Positions 1 through 7,994 of a DNA stretch of 64,000 bases are shown piece by piece. Origin of the DNA: Solibacillus sp. FSL H8-0523 (lineage in GTDB: Bacteria; Bacillota; Bacilli; Bacillales_A; Planococcaceae); the NCBI RefSeq assembly GCF_038051985.1, contig NZ_CP150291.1, forward strand, positions 2,852,001 through 2,916,000, written 5' to 3'. A program made the position numbers and the translations under genes. The notes beneath the pieces were generated by a model, which saw nothing but the letters and a program-made list of their open reading frames with translations, was not told the origin of the DNA and ran no database searches. Each line of letters begins with the position of its first letter. The stretch's first letter is position 1.

Positions 1-10
1 TTCCTCCTAA
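1..10 (-). promoter_or_regulatory. Ribosome binding site of a gene starting off the left edge
   Basis: Read on the minus strand these bases give TTAGGAGGAA, a near-perfect Shine-Dalgarno sequence at the window edge. In B. subtilis the gene after yrzB is mltG (yrrL), a peptidoglycan endolytic transglycosylase, so mltG is the likely next gene. Only the site itself is visible. Confidence 0.5.
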
Positions 11-16
11 ATAACG

Positions 17-54
17 AAAGGCCTGTACCGAAAATAAATTTCGGACAGGCCCTT
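17..54 (-). terminator. Terminator-like hairpin after yrzB
   Basis: GGCCTGT (20-26) pairs with ACAGGCC (45-51), with a CCGAAA/TTTCGG inner stem and one bulge. On the minus strand the hairpin is followed by a short, interrupted T tract, so termination may be partial. It lies between the yrzB stop and the ribosome binding site of the next gene. Confidence 0.55.
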
Positions 55-65
55 TGTCGAATGAA

Positions 66-359
66 TTATTCTTCTTCGCCTAATTCGTCTTCGATTTGAT
101 TTAATACTTCTTCGATTAAATCCCATTCTGCTTCAGTTTCGATTGGAGATAACTCACCATCTTCACCGTTTTCAGCTGGTACGAAAGCCGATGCAAAGAT
201 TTCTACAGCACCATCTTCATCTTCTTCAGCACCTACTAAAGAATAAAGAACGTATGATTTACCGAATTCTTCTGATTCAAATGTGTGTAAAATTTCGCAA
301 AGTTGTTCGTTACCGTTTTCATCTACTACTGTAATGTTGTTTTGTTGTTGTTCTGACAT
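66..359 (-). CDS. yrzB: DUF1292 family protein YrzB
   Basis: A small, very acidic protein (about 97 residues) of the DUF1292 family, which is conserved in Firmicutes between yrrK and mltG; its biochemical role is not known to me. I place the start at MSEQQQ (359), not ten codons upstream, because AGAGGTG stands 6-7 bases before this ATG. Residues of the type [26 protein letters not shown] are the recognisable family core, and the C-terminus is rich in Asp and Glu. It is the last visible gene of the alaS-yrzL-yrrK-yrzB series, but it has its own promoter and leader upstream. Confidence 0.9.
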   Translation of the reverse strand: MSEQQQNNITVVDENGNEQLCEILHTFESEEFGKSYVLYSLVGAEEDEDGAVEIFASAFVPAENGEDGELSPIETEAEWDLIEEVLNQIEDELGEEE

Positions 360-439
360 AATCGTCACCTCTTCATAATATTTAGGCATTGCCTAGTATT
401 GCTTCATTCACCCATCTAAGCGGCAGTAAGATTTAAATA

Positions 440-542
440 AATTTAAAGCTTCTGTTTACAAATAGTACCCGTGGGCCCGCTTGGTGAAAGCTAACAATCA
501 GTGGCACAAAAGCACCACTGATTGAAGGTTCACCTTATTATA
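440..542 (-). promoter_or_regulatory. Promoter and structured leader upstream of yrzB
   Basis: A minus-strand TATAAT (537-542) would start transcription near base 530. The RNA would open straight into a hairpin: GGTGAA (483-488) pairs with TTCACC (529-534), enclosing a perfect 10-bp stem (CAATCAGTGG 495-504 with CCACTGATTG 515-524). A G/C-rich element (GGGCCCACGGG on the minus strand) follows at about 468-480. There is no T tract after the stem, so it does not look like a plain terminator. About 170 bases of leader remain before yrzB. I recognise no known riboswitch in it. Confidence 0.4.
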
Positions 543-634
543 CATAAAGCTTTTGTATTTCAGTACAAAAAAGCCTTATTTTAAGCAATATTTATTTTCA
601 ACTTAATAGTATTGCCTCTTAAAGCATGAAATCA

Positions 635-1051
635 TTAGTTTCGGCTATCTAAATAACCTTGTAAAATCATAACAGCAGCCATTTTATCAATGACTTGTTT
701 ACGTTTTTTGCGGCTTACATCTGCTTCGATTAGCACGCGCTCTGCAGCCATCGTTGTTAAACGCTCATCCCACAACTTGACAGGGAAACCAAACGTCTCT
801 TCTAGTAGCGTTTTATAGTTCTGCGAAGCTTCCCCACGAGGACCCACTGTATTATTCATGTTTTTTGGAAAGCCCACAACGAATTCAGTGACATTATGCT
901 CTTTTACAAGCGCTTTAATTCGTTCAATGCCGAATTCGCCGATCGCTTCATTAATTTTTACCGTTTCGATCCCTTGCGCTGTCCAACCGAATGCATCACT
1001 AATTGCGATTCCGATTGTTTTTGAGCCAACGTCTAAACCCATAATTTTCAT
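635..1051 (-). CDS. yrrK: RuvX/YqgF-family Holliday junction resolvase homologue
   Basis: A 138-residue protein of the RNase H-like YqgF/RuvX family, linked to 16S rRNA 5'-end processing and Holliday junction resolution in other bacteria. [16 protein letters not shown] near residues 4-19 is the family's first catalytic Asp segment, [17 protein letters not shown] (about 58-74) is the second motif, and LWDERLTT (about 93-100) the third. The ATG overlaps the stop of the upstream yrzL by four bases, suggesting translational coupling. Confidence 0.95.
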   Translation of the reverse strand: MKIMGLDVGSKTIGIAISDAFGWTAQGIETVKINEAIGEFGIERIKALVKEHNVTEFVVGFPKNMNNTVGPRGEASQNYKTLLEETFGFPVKLWDERLTTMAAERVLIEADVSRKKRKQVIDKMAAVMILQGYLDSRN

Positions 1052-1320
1052 TTTTCCGCCTCAGTATTCTTTCTAATATAAAATTTCACGAGCTCTTCTA
1101 ATATTTCATCACGCTCGAGCTTGCGGATTAAATTACGCGCGTCCTGGTGGCGAGGGATGTATGCCGGGTCACCAGATAAGAGATACCCTACAATTTGATT
1201 TGTTGGATTGTAACCTTTTTCTTCTAGAGACGTATACACCTTCAACATCACTTGCTTTACTTCTTGTTCCATAGACTCTTCAGAGAAACTGAATTTCATT
1301 GTTTGATCGAAAGAACTCAA
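1048..1320 (-). CDS. yrzL: IreB family regulatory phosphoprotein (DUF965)
   Basis: A small protein (about 90 residues) of the IreB/DUF965 family; in Enterococcus IreB is a substrate of the Ser/Thr kinase IreK. The core [20 protein letters not shown] and [20 protein letters not shown] is diagnostic. The best start is a TTG at 1320, giving [10 protein letters not shown] as in the family. A GTG three codons upstream is part of the Shine-Dalgarno (GCGAGGTG, seven bases before the TTG) rather than a start. It sits between alaS and yrrK, its usual place. Confidence 0.93.
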   Translation of the reverse strand: MSSFDQTMKFSFSEESMEQEVKQVMLKVYTSLEEKGYNPTNQIVGYLLSGDPAYIPRHQDARNLIRKLERDEILEELVKFYIRKNTEAEK

Positions 1321-1434
1321 GACCAGCACCTCGCTTTCAGCAATAAAGAGATGGAGTCAGACCCCATCTCCGTTTTTACTATTATAACTTATTCGCGCAA
1401 GCACATCAAATATGCTTCAACTAATTTTTCAATA

Positions 1435-4104
1435 TTATAAAGATTTCACATGCTCATATACGTTTGCTAACGCTTCATCTAACTTCGAAGCATCTTTCGC
1501 ACCAGCCATCGCCATATCTGGACGACCGCCACCTTTACCACCTGTTGCTTCTGCAACCATTTTCACAATGTTACCAGCGTGGTAATTACCGCCTACGATA
1601 TCTTTTGTTACGCCTGCAACAAGCATGACTTTTTCGCCATCAACTGCACCTAAAACGATAACAGCTTTCGACATTTTTTCTTTCAAATCATCCATCATTT
1701 GACGTAATTGGTTATTGTCTTTTGCGTCAACGCGTGTTGCAAGTACTGTTACATCACCGATTTGTTGTGCTGCATCTAGTACCGCGCCTGCTTGAGCATT
1801 AGCAATTTTTTGTGATAATGAATCATTTTCACGTTGTAATTCTTTGTAATCTGCTTGTAAAGTTGCAACGCGAGTTGCAACGTCTTTCGCGTTTGCTTTT
1901 AATAATGCAGCAGCTTCGTTAAGAACTGCTTCTTCTTCTTTGATTGCTTCGTATGCCGCTTTACCCGTTACCGCTTCAATACGACGCGTTCCGGCACCGA
2001 TACCACCTTCAGAAACGATTTTGAAAATACCGATTTCTGATGAACGAGATACGTGTAAGCCACCGCAAAGCTCGATTGAGTAATCTGAAACCGCAACTAC
2101 GCGTACAACATCTCCGTATTTTTCGCCGAATAATGCCATAGCACCCATTGCTTTTGCTGAATCGATATCCATTTCTTGAATAACTACTTCAATATCTTCC
2201 CAGATTTTTTCATTTACTGCGCGTTCTACTTGAGCAAGCTCTTCTTTTGTTGCGCCACCGAAGTGAGAGAAGTCAAAACGTAGACGGTCAGGACCTACAT
2301 AAGAACCTGCTTGTGCTACGTGATCGCCTAATACATCTTTTAATGCACGGTGCATAAGGTGCGTCGCTGTATGGTTTTTAAGGATTAATTTACGTTTTGC
2401 TTCGTCAACTTTTGCAGTTGCCACGTCGCCTACGTTCATTTCACCTGATTCCACAACAACTGTGTGTAATGGTTGACCATTTGGCGCTTTTTGTACATCT
2501 TTAACGATTGCTTTGAATGTATCTGATTCAATCACACCTGTATCTGCGATTTGACCACCCATTTCTGCGTAGAATGGTGTTTCAGATAGGATAACTAATG
2601 CTTCCTCACCTTCAGAAGCTGTGTTTGTTTCTTGACCATTTACAACGATTGCTGCAACAGTTGCTTGTGCTGCAACCGCATTATAGATGAATGTCGATTG
2701 TTGTTTTAAGTTGGCTAACACGCCGTCTTGTACTTGCATTGAGTCAACGTCTGCACGTGCGTTACGTGCACGGTTACGTTGCGCTTCCATTGATGTTTCA
2801 AAGCCAGCGTGGTCAACTGTCATGCCCGCTTCCTCAGCGTACTCTTCTGTTAATTCCACTGGGAAACCGTATGTGTCATATAATTTGAAAGCAATTGCAC
2901 CTGGGATAACTAATTCATTTTTCGCTTTTTGTGCGTCCATTACTTCAGATAGAATCGCTAAACCACCGTCTAATGTTTCGTGGAAACGATCTTCTTCATT
3001 TTTAATTACACGCTCGATAAATTCTTGTTTTTCTGTTACTTCTGGATAGAAATCTTGCATGATTGCGCCAACAGTTGGTACTAATTTATACATGAATGGC
3101 TTGTCGATGCCGATTTGTTTTGCGTAACGTACCGCACGACGTAACAGACGGCGTAATACATAGCCACGACCTTCGTTTGATGGTAAGGCACCGTCACCGA
3201 TCGCGAATGCGACTGTACGGATGTGGTCCGCGATAACTTTAAATGGTGTGTTAATATCTTCAGCTGAACCGAAAATTTCTTTTAAATCCACTTCGCCTGG
3301 ACGTTTGTATTTACGATTAGCGAATTCTTCTGTTTTTTCGATAATTGGCATGAATAGATCCGTATCAAAGTTTGTTGGTACATTTTGTACAACTGAAACG
3401 ATACGCTCTAAGCCCATACCTGTATCAATGTTTTGCTTTGGTAGTGGTGTGTATGTGTTATCTGGGTTGTGGTTGAACTGAGAAAATACAAGGTTCCAAA
3501 TTTCTAAGTAACGCTCGTTTTCCCCACCTGTGTATAACTCTTCTTCTGGTGCACCGAATGCGTAATCTTCGCCGCGGTCATAGAAAATTTCAGAGTTTGG
3601 ACCAGATGGACCCTCACCGATATCCCAGAAGTTACCTTCCAAGCGGATTAAACGCTCTTTTGGAATACCAATTTCTTCGTGCCATACGTTATACGCTTCT
3701 TCATCTTCAGGGTGAACCGTAATTGATAATTTTTCTGGTTCAAAGCCCATCCACTTTGGATCCGTTAAAAATTCCCAAGCATAGTGGATGGATTCTTTTT
3801 TGAAGTAATCACCGATTGAGAAGTTCCCTAACATTTCAAAGAATGTATGGTGACGTGCTGTTTTTCCTACGTTTTCGATATCGTTTGTACGAATTGATTT
3901 TTGGGCATTCGTAATACGTGGGTTATCCGGAATAATACGGCCATCGAAGTAAGGCTTTAATGTCGCTACCCCTGAGTTAATCCATAATAATGATGGGTCA
4001 TTAATAGGTACTAGTGGTGCTGAAGGCTCAACGTGGTGGCCCTTTTCTTTAAAGAAGTCAAGGTAAAGACGACGAATTTCTGATGCTGTCAATGTTTTAG
4101 TCAT
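1435..4104 (-). CDS. alaS: Alanyl-tRNA synthetase
   Basis: Charges tRNA-Ala in the cytoplasm. At 889 residues it is about full length for the family. The class II motif region [18 protein letters not shown] is at about 84-101. The editing domain has the zinc/catalytic set H578 and H582 (NHTATH) plus C680 and H684 (CGGLH). The C-Ala domain ends with the glycine-rich [14 protein letters not shown] segment. Expression is controlled by the T-box leader directly upstream. The start ATG at 4104 follows AGGAGG with a spacing of about 8 (TAGGAGGAAAAACAC then ATG). Confidence 0.98.
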   Translation of the reverse strand: MTKTLTASEIRRLYLDFFKEKGHHVEPSAPLVPINDPSLLWINSGVATLKPYFDGRIIPDNPRITNAQKSIRTNDIENVGKTARHHTFFEMLGNFSIGDYFKKESIHYAWEFLTDPKWMGFEPEKLSITVHPEDEEAYNVWHEEIGIPKERLIRLEGNFWDIGEGPSGPNSEIFYDRGEDYAFGAPEEELYTGGENERYLEIWNLVFSQFNHNPDNTYTPLPKQNIDTGMGLERIVSVVQNVPTNFDTDLFMPIIEKTEEFANRKYKRPGEVDLKEIFGSAEDINTPFKVIADHIRTVAFAIGDGALPSNEGRGYVLRRLLRRAVRYAKQIGIDKPFMYKLVPTVGAIMQDFYPEVTEKQEFIERVIKNEEDRFHETLDGGLAILSEVMDAQKAKNELVIPGAIAFKLYDTYGFPVELTEEYAEEAGMTVDHAGFETSMEAQRNRARNARADVDSMQVQDGVLANLKQQSTFIYNAVAAQATVAAIVVNGQETNTASEGEEALVILSETPFYAEMGGQIADTGVIESDTFKAIVKDVQKAPNGQPLHTVVVESGEMNVGDVATAKVDEAKRKLILKNHTATHLMHRALKDVLGDHVAQAGSYVGPDRLRFDFSHFGGATKEELAQVERAVNEKIWEDIEVVIQEMDIDSAKAMGAMALFGEKYGDVVRVVAVSDYSIELCGGLHVSRSSEIGIFKIVSEGGIGAGTRRIEAVTGKAAYEAIKEEEAVLNEAAALLKANAKDVATRVATLQADYKELQRENDSLSQKIANAQAGAVLDAAQQIGDVTVLATRVDAKDNNQLRQMMDDLKEKMSKAVIVLGAVDGEKVMLVAGVTKDIVGGNYHAGNIVKMVAEATGGKGGGRPDMAMAGAKDASKLDEALANVYEHVKSL

Positions 4105-4147
4105 GTGTTTTTCCTCCTAGTAATGTTGAAGATGATGGAAATACCAA

Positions 4148-4386
4148 TAAAAAAAGCCTCCATCCCATACAAAGGGACGAAGACTGTTAGCTCGTGGTAC
4201 CACCCTAATTTATAACGATAAGTCGTTATATCTCAGATGCTTGTAACGTAAGCACACGGCAGGAATTAGCTGCACTCTGGAGTAGCTTTCGGTAATGTGT
4301 CATGGAGATTTTTTCAGCCAAGAAATCTCTTTCTATACATGGTTACGATTACGTACTTGTTCCATCATCGTTTTCATTTATATTCT
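4148..4386 (-). promoter_or_regulatory. T-box riboswitch of alaS
   Basis: A minus-strand leader with the invariant T-box sequence AGGGTGGTACCACG (about 4192-4205) and a long terminator stem formed by AGTCTTCGTCCC with GGGATGGAGGCT, followed by seven or more T. In Stem I the segment GAAAGCTACTCC places GCT (4286-4284), an alanine codon, at the specifier position, which matches the downstream gene. Uncharged tRNA-Ala should stabilise the antiterminator and let alaS be transcribed. Confidence 0.93.
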
Positions 4387-4392
4387 TTGTTT

Positions 4393-4421
4393 ATTATAGA
4401 AAAATGAAAACCTACTGTCAA
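4393..4421 (-). promoter_or_regulatory. Sigma-A promoter of the alaS T-box leader
   Basis: On the minus strand TTGACA (4421-4416), a 17-base spacer and TATAAT (4398-4393) form a perfect consensus promoter. The start site would fall near 4386, at the 5' end of the T-box. It lies just after the stop of the upstream MFS gene. Confidence 0.85.
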
Positions 4422-4431
4422 TCGCCACTTG

Positions 4432-5580
4432 TTAATAATCGAAACGTTTTTTCGTAAAAATAATTAGGAAGATGGCCGGTACTGTAAAGATGATCATTCC
4501 TAAGAAGGCTAAGCCCGGTTCAATTTCGTATAACGCTCCACCTAATAACGTCAAAAGCGCCGCACTTAAGCTCATCGCTAAAGCGGAATACATGCCCTGT
4601 GCGTTAGGAATTTGTTCTTTCGGTAATGCTTTTGTAATGTACTGAATAAATGCATAGTGCGCCATTGCAAACGACAGTGCATGTAGTGCTTGCGATACAA
4701 CGAATACTGGCATATTCGGGAACGCGTAAACTAAAATCCAGCGTAATGTCGAACCAACTGCTGCTAATAGAAGTAATGAAGATGGCTTCCACTTTGTTAA
4801 AAATGTGTCTGCTTTTAAGAAATATAAAATTTCAAAGATGACCGCGACATTTAAAATCATGCCAATATAAAAGGCACTGACATTTAATTCTTGTAAATAA
4901 ATATAACCATAGTTGTAATACGATGCGTGTGCCCCTTGCAGTAAGATCACTACAATTAAAACAACGACAAAACTTTTCATTTTAAACAAGTCTTTCATCG
5001 AAATGGAGTTTGATTTTTCCTGCTTCGGTAAAACACTTAACATTGGTGGTGCTGGCATTAATTGAATGATGAGTAATGCTGTTAACCCTAAAATCATCAG
5101 CCATAAAATCGTTTGCTCACCGTAAACGCCAGTTAACATACTAATAATTAACACCGCAACCACATAGCCAAATGAACCCAGTGAACGTGCTTTACCATAA
5201 TGTACTTTACCATGCTGCATTAATGTAGAGGCACTGCTTTCTACAGCTGGTAAAAGCGCTGGATAAAACACACTAAATAACATCGTAATAATAAATAGAC
5301 CTGCAAATGAATTCACCGGAATATATAAAATCGTGACAATTAATGATGTAAGCGTAAAAAATATTAACACATGTTTATTACTCATAATTTTTGAGACATA
5401 CGGGAAAATAAACATCGTCGAAATCGCTCGTGCAACGAGTCCGAAACCCATAATAATACTTGCGTCTGAAACTGAAAGCTCTTTATCATTGATCAGCCAA
5501 CCTGTCCAGTAAGCAATAAAAATACCCCAAGTCGCAAAAAACATAAAAAAGTTCTTCGCTAACCAGCGTTGTTCGTTCAT
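4432..5580 (-). CDS. MFS transporter, PPP/HcaT- or nucleoside-permease-like
   Basis: An integral membrane protein of about 382 residues with roughly 12 hydrophobic segments, of the small MFS_1-like class that includes HcaT and NupG-type permeases. The start is MNEQRWLAKN at 5580, preceded by AAGGAAGG; 18 further codons upstream lack a ribosome binding site. It is divergent from a YeiL-like Crp/Fnr gene, with a palindrome between them, and a nucleoside transporter lies beyond that gene. A nucleoside or similar substrate is therefore possible, but the substrate is not shown by the sequence. Confidence 0.8.
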   Translation of the reverse strand: MNEQRWLAKNFFMFFATWGIFIAYWTGWLINDKELSVSDASIIMGFGLVARAISTMFIFPYVSKIMSNKHVLIFFTLTSLIVTILYIPVNSFAGLFIITMLFSVFYPALLPAVESSASTLMQHGKVHYGKARSLGSFGYVVAVLIISMLTGVYGEQTILWLMILGLTALLIIQLMPAPPMLSVLPKQEKSNSISMKDLFKMKSFVVVLIVVILLQGAHASYYNYGYIYLQELNVSAFYIGMILNVAVIFEILYFLKADTFLTKWKPSSLLLLAAVGSTLRWILVYAFPNMPVFVVSQALHALSFAMAHYAFIQYITKALPKEQIPNAQGMYSALAMSLSAALLTLLGGALYEIEPGLAFLGMIIFTVPAIFLIIFTKKRFDY

Positions 5581-5643
5581 ACAAAACCTTCCTTTTTTAC
5601 AAATTCTAATACATTGAATTTTAGCACGATACATTTTACAATA

Positions 5644-5661
5644 ATGTGAGATATCTCATAT
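5644..5661. promoter_or_regulatory. Palindromic operator candidate in a divergent promoter region
   Basis: TGAGATATCTCA (5647-5658) is a perfect 12-bp palindrome, extended by AT on each side after one mismatch. It lies in the 107-base gap between the MFS gene and the Crp/Fnr gene and has the size and half-site look of a Crp/Fnr site. Autoregulation and control of the MFS gene are inferred. Confidence 0.45.
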
Positions 5662-5687
5662 TTTTTAATTAGGAGTTGCATTATACT

Positions 5688-6356
5688 TTGAGAAAGTTAG
5701 CACATGATGAAGCGATTCATTATATACAGAACTACCCGATTTCTCACTTTTTTTCATTTGATATTTCACCATTTATTCAGGTATATGAATTTGAGAAAGG
5801 CGAATATATATTTTACGAGCAGTCCTATCCTGAAGCGCTTTATTACATGGTAGAAGGCAAAGCGAAACTTTACATTACGCATAAAAATGGCAAAATCTCG
5901 TTAATCGAATTTTTAACGTCCCCTACCATTATGGGTGAAATTGAATTATTAAACGAAGCACGCTATTCAAAAGGGATTCAAACCGTCACAAAAACGATTT
6001 GCCTTGTGATCCCGTTCCGTGATGTGAAAGATAAACTATTAACTGATCCCGTGTTTTTAAAAATGCTCTGTCTGTTTCTAAGTTCAAAAACGACAAATAT
6101 GACCGCCAAATATACACAAAACCAAGCGTATCCACTTGAAAACCGGCTCGCTTCATTTATATTACTGTCATCTGACCATGATTTTTACAAAGAAAAGCAT
6201 ACCGAGGTATGTGAATACTTAGGCGTATCTTACCGCCACTTACTTTTTGTTCTAGCGCAGTTTACCGAAGCTGGCTATTTAACAAAACAAAATCGTGGTT
6301 ACCTTTTATCAAATCGCACAACACTGGAACAATTAGCCTCGGAAATTCAGTATTAA
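5688..6356 (+). CDS. Crp/Fnr family transcriptional regulator, YeiL-like
   Basis: About 222 residues: an N-terminal cyclic-nucleotide-binding-type beta-barrel (FEKGEYIFYEQSYPEALYYM near 35-55) and a C-terminal winged helix (EVCEYLGVSYRHLLFVLAQF near 177-196). The organisation and wording resemble YeiL, whose gene lies near a nucleoside permease in E. coli; here too a NupC-type gene is adjacent. No cysteine cluster for an iron-sulfur centre is evident. The likely start is TTG at 5688, 12 bases after AGGAG; a TTG at 5676 abuts the AGGAG and is too close. Confidence 0.85.
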   Translation: MRKLAHDEAIHYIQNYPISHFFSFDISPFIQVYEFEKGEYIFYEQSYPEALYYMVEGKAKLYITHKNGKISLIEFLTSPTIMGEIELLNEARYSKGIQTVTKTICLVIPFRDVKDKLLTDPVFLKMLCLFLSSKTTNMTAKYTQNQAYPLENRLASFILLSSDHDFYKEKHTEVCEYLGVSYRHLLFVLAQFTEAGYLTKQNRGYLLSNRTTLEQLASEIQY

Positions 6357-6395
6357 AAAAAAGGCTATTTGAAGTTGCACCTTCAAATAGCCTTT
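6357..6395. terminator. Bidirectional terminator
   Basis: AAAGGCTATTTGAAG (6360-6374) and CTTCAAATAGCCTTT (6381-6395) form a perfect 15-bp stem with a 6-base loop. An A run lies on the left and a short T run on the right. It serves the converging Crp/Fnr and nupC genes. Confidence 0.9.
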
Positions 6396-6400
6396 ACTAA

Positions 6401-7612
6401 TTATAAGAACATACCTGCGATTGCAGCAGATAATAATGATGCTAACGTACCCGCTACTACTGCTTTTACAGCAAGTTTAGCGATCAAGCTACGTTTGTCT
6501 GGTGCCATTCCACCAAGTCCACCGATTAAAATACCCATAGAGCTTAAGTTTGCGAAACCGCAAAGTGCGAATGAAATGATGATACCTGTTTTATCAGATA
6601 ATTCACCAATCACTGGACCGAAGTTAGAATATGCAACAAATTCATTTAAGATTAATTTTTGACCGATAAATGAACCCGCGCGAACTGCCTCTTCCCAAGG
6701 AACACCGATTGCAAACGCAAGTGGAGCAAAGACATAACCTAAAATACCTTCTAATGTTACGTTATCTAAACCGAAGATACCAAATACGCCGCCTAAAATA
6801 CCATTTAATAAGGCGATTAATGCGATGAAGCATAATAACATTGCTCCAACGTTAACTGCTAATTTCATACCATCTGATGCACCTTGAGCCGCTGCATCAA
6901 TTACGTTTGTCGCTTCTGAGTTACGCTCTAATTTGAAGTCGTCCTCATTCACTTCTTCTGTTTCTGGAATCATTAATTTCGCCATGATTAAACCGGCTGG
7001 TGCAGCCATGAAGCTTGCTGCTAATAAATATTCTAAAGGAACACCTAATAATGAATAACCAATTAATACAGAACCCGATACAGATGCAAGACCACCTGTC
7101 ATTACTGCGAACATTTGCGATTTCGTCATTTTATTTAAGAATGGACGAATTACAAGTGGCGCTTCCGTTTGACCAACGAAAATGTTAGCCGCAGCGTTTA
7201 CTGATTCTGCTTTTGTAGTTCCTAATACTTTTGATAAGAAACCACCAATAATTTTAATAATAAATTGCATAATTCCTAAGTAATAAAGAACTGCGATTAA
7301 AGATGAGAAGAAAATAATAATTGTTAATACGCTCATCGCAAATACGAATCCTACGTTATCTGGATTTGCTAAGCCGCCGAATACGAAAGTTACCCCTTCG
7401 TTCGCATAGCTAATTAATTTTTGTACACCTTCTGAAAGCTTCATCAATGCTTCACGGCCTGCTGACCATTTCAGTACGATAAAAGCAAAAATAAGTTGTA
7501 CGACTAAACCTGATAAAATGATTCTCCACTGAATCGCTTTACGATTGCTTGACAACGTGATCGCAATACCGATCACGACAAGAATACCAATGATACCCCA
7601 AATGTAATCCAC
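6401..7612 (-). CDS. nupC: Concentrative nucleoside transporter (NupC/CNT family)
   Basis: A 403-residue membrane protein that imports nucleosides with H+ or Na+. Family signatures are GQTEAPLVIRPFL (about 147-159), MTGGLASVSGSVL (about 171-183) and, near the end, LCGFANLSSMGILIGGLGGM. Translation most likely begins at GTG 7612, since AAAGAGGTG stands eight bases upstream and there is no better ATG. The neighbour is a YeiL-like regulator, which may control it. Confidence 0.93.
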   Translation of the reverse strand: MDYIWGIIGILVVIGIAITLSSNRKAIQWRIILSGLVVQLIFAFIVLKWSAGREALMKLSEGVQKLISYANEGVTFVFGGLANPDNVGFVFAMSVLTIIIFFSSLIAVLYYLGIMQFIIKIIGGFLSKVLGTTKAESVNAAANIFVGQTEAPLVIRPFLNKMTKSQMFAVMTGGLASVSGSVLIGYSLLGVPLEYLLAASFMAAPAGLIMAKLMIPETEEVNEDDFKLERNSEATNVIDAAAQGASDGMKLAVNVGAMLLCFIALIALLNGILGGVFGIFGLDNVTLEGILGYVFAPLAFAIGVPWEEAVRAGSFIGQKLILNEFVAYSNFGPVIGELSDKTGIIISFALCGFANLSSMGILIGGLGGMAPDKRSLIAKLAVKAVVAGTLASLLSAAIAGMFL

Positions 7613-7936
7613 TGTATGTGCACCTCTTTTTTAGTTTTGAAAACCTTTTCATTTACATTTACTGACATCCGATTTCGGACGTCATATTAGTTTTTTTCAT
7701 ACTAACATACCCATTTCTATAACATTAATTAATAGTTTTTTATAAAATTTCTGATTTTTACGACATAATTCGACGGTTTCATCTTAAATTTCTACCCCAA
7801 ATAAACTAAGATTCAAACTTTTTTGTCGAACGAAGTCGAATTTATCTAACTCATTTCACTTTTTACTTGTTTACAAAGATTACTTTTATGCGTTTTATTT
7901 ACTACAACGATGTGTTACAACTTTAAAAAGTATAAA
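7613..7936 (-). promoter_or_regulatory. Long nupC upstream region
   Basis: About 320 bases without a credible gene, AT-rich and presumably the nupC promoter and leader. Close to the gene, GACATCC..GGACGTC (7664-7683) forms on the minus strand an 8-bp hairpin with one G-U pair and an AAAT loop. Further up are several TCGAA/TTCGA half-sites (about 7771, 7828-7842). I cannot assign a regulator or a firm promoter. Confidence 0.3.
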
Positions 7937-7982
7937 AAATCCAGTAAATTCTTCGAGTGCACGCGAAGAATTTACTGGATTT
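7937..7982 (-). terminator. Terminator of recD2
   Basis: A perfect 19-bp stem (7937-7955 with 7964-7982) with an 8-base loop, followed on the minus strand by an interrupted T-rich tract. It stands just after the recD2 stop codon. Confidence 0.9.
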
Positions 7983-7994
7983 AATTTCAAGTAT

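Noticed and set aside
2687-3049. 120-codon plus-strand frame opposite alaS
   Set aside because: An antisense shadow of a highly conserved gene, with no ribosome site and no family likeness.
7736-7760. CodY-like box in the nupC upstream region
   Set aside because: The best alignment (AAAATCAGAAATTTT) differs from the consensus at about four of fifteen positions in an AT-rich region, so chance is likely.
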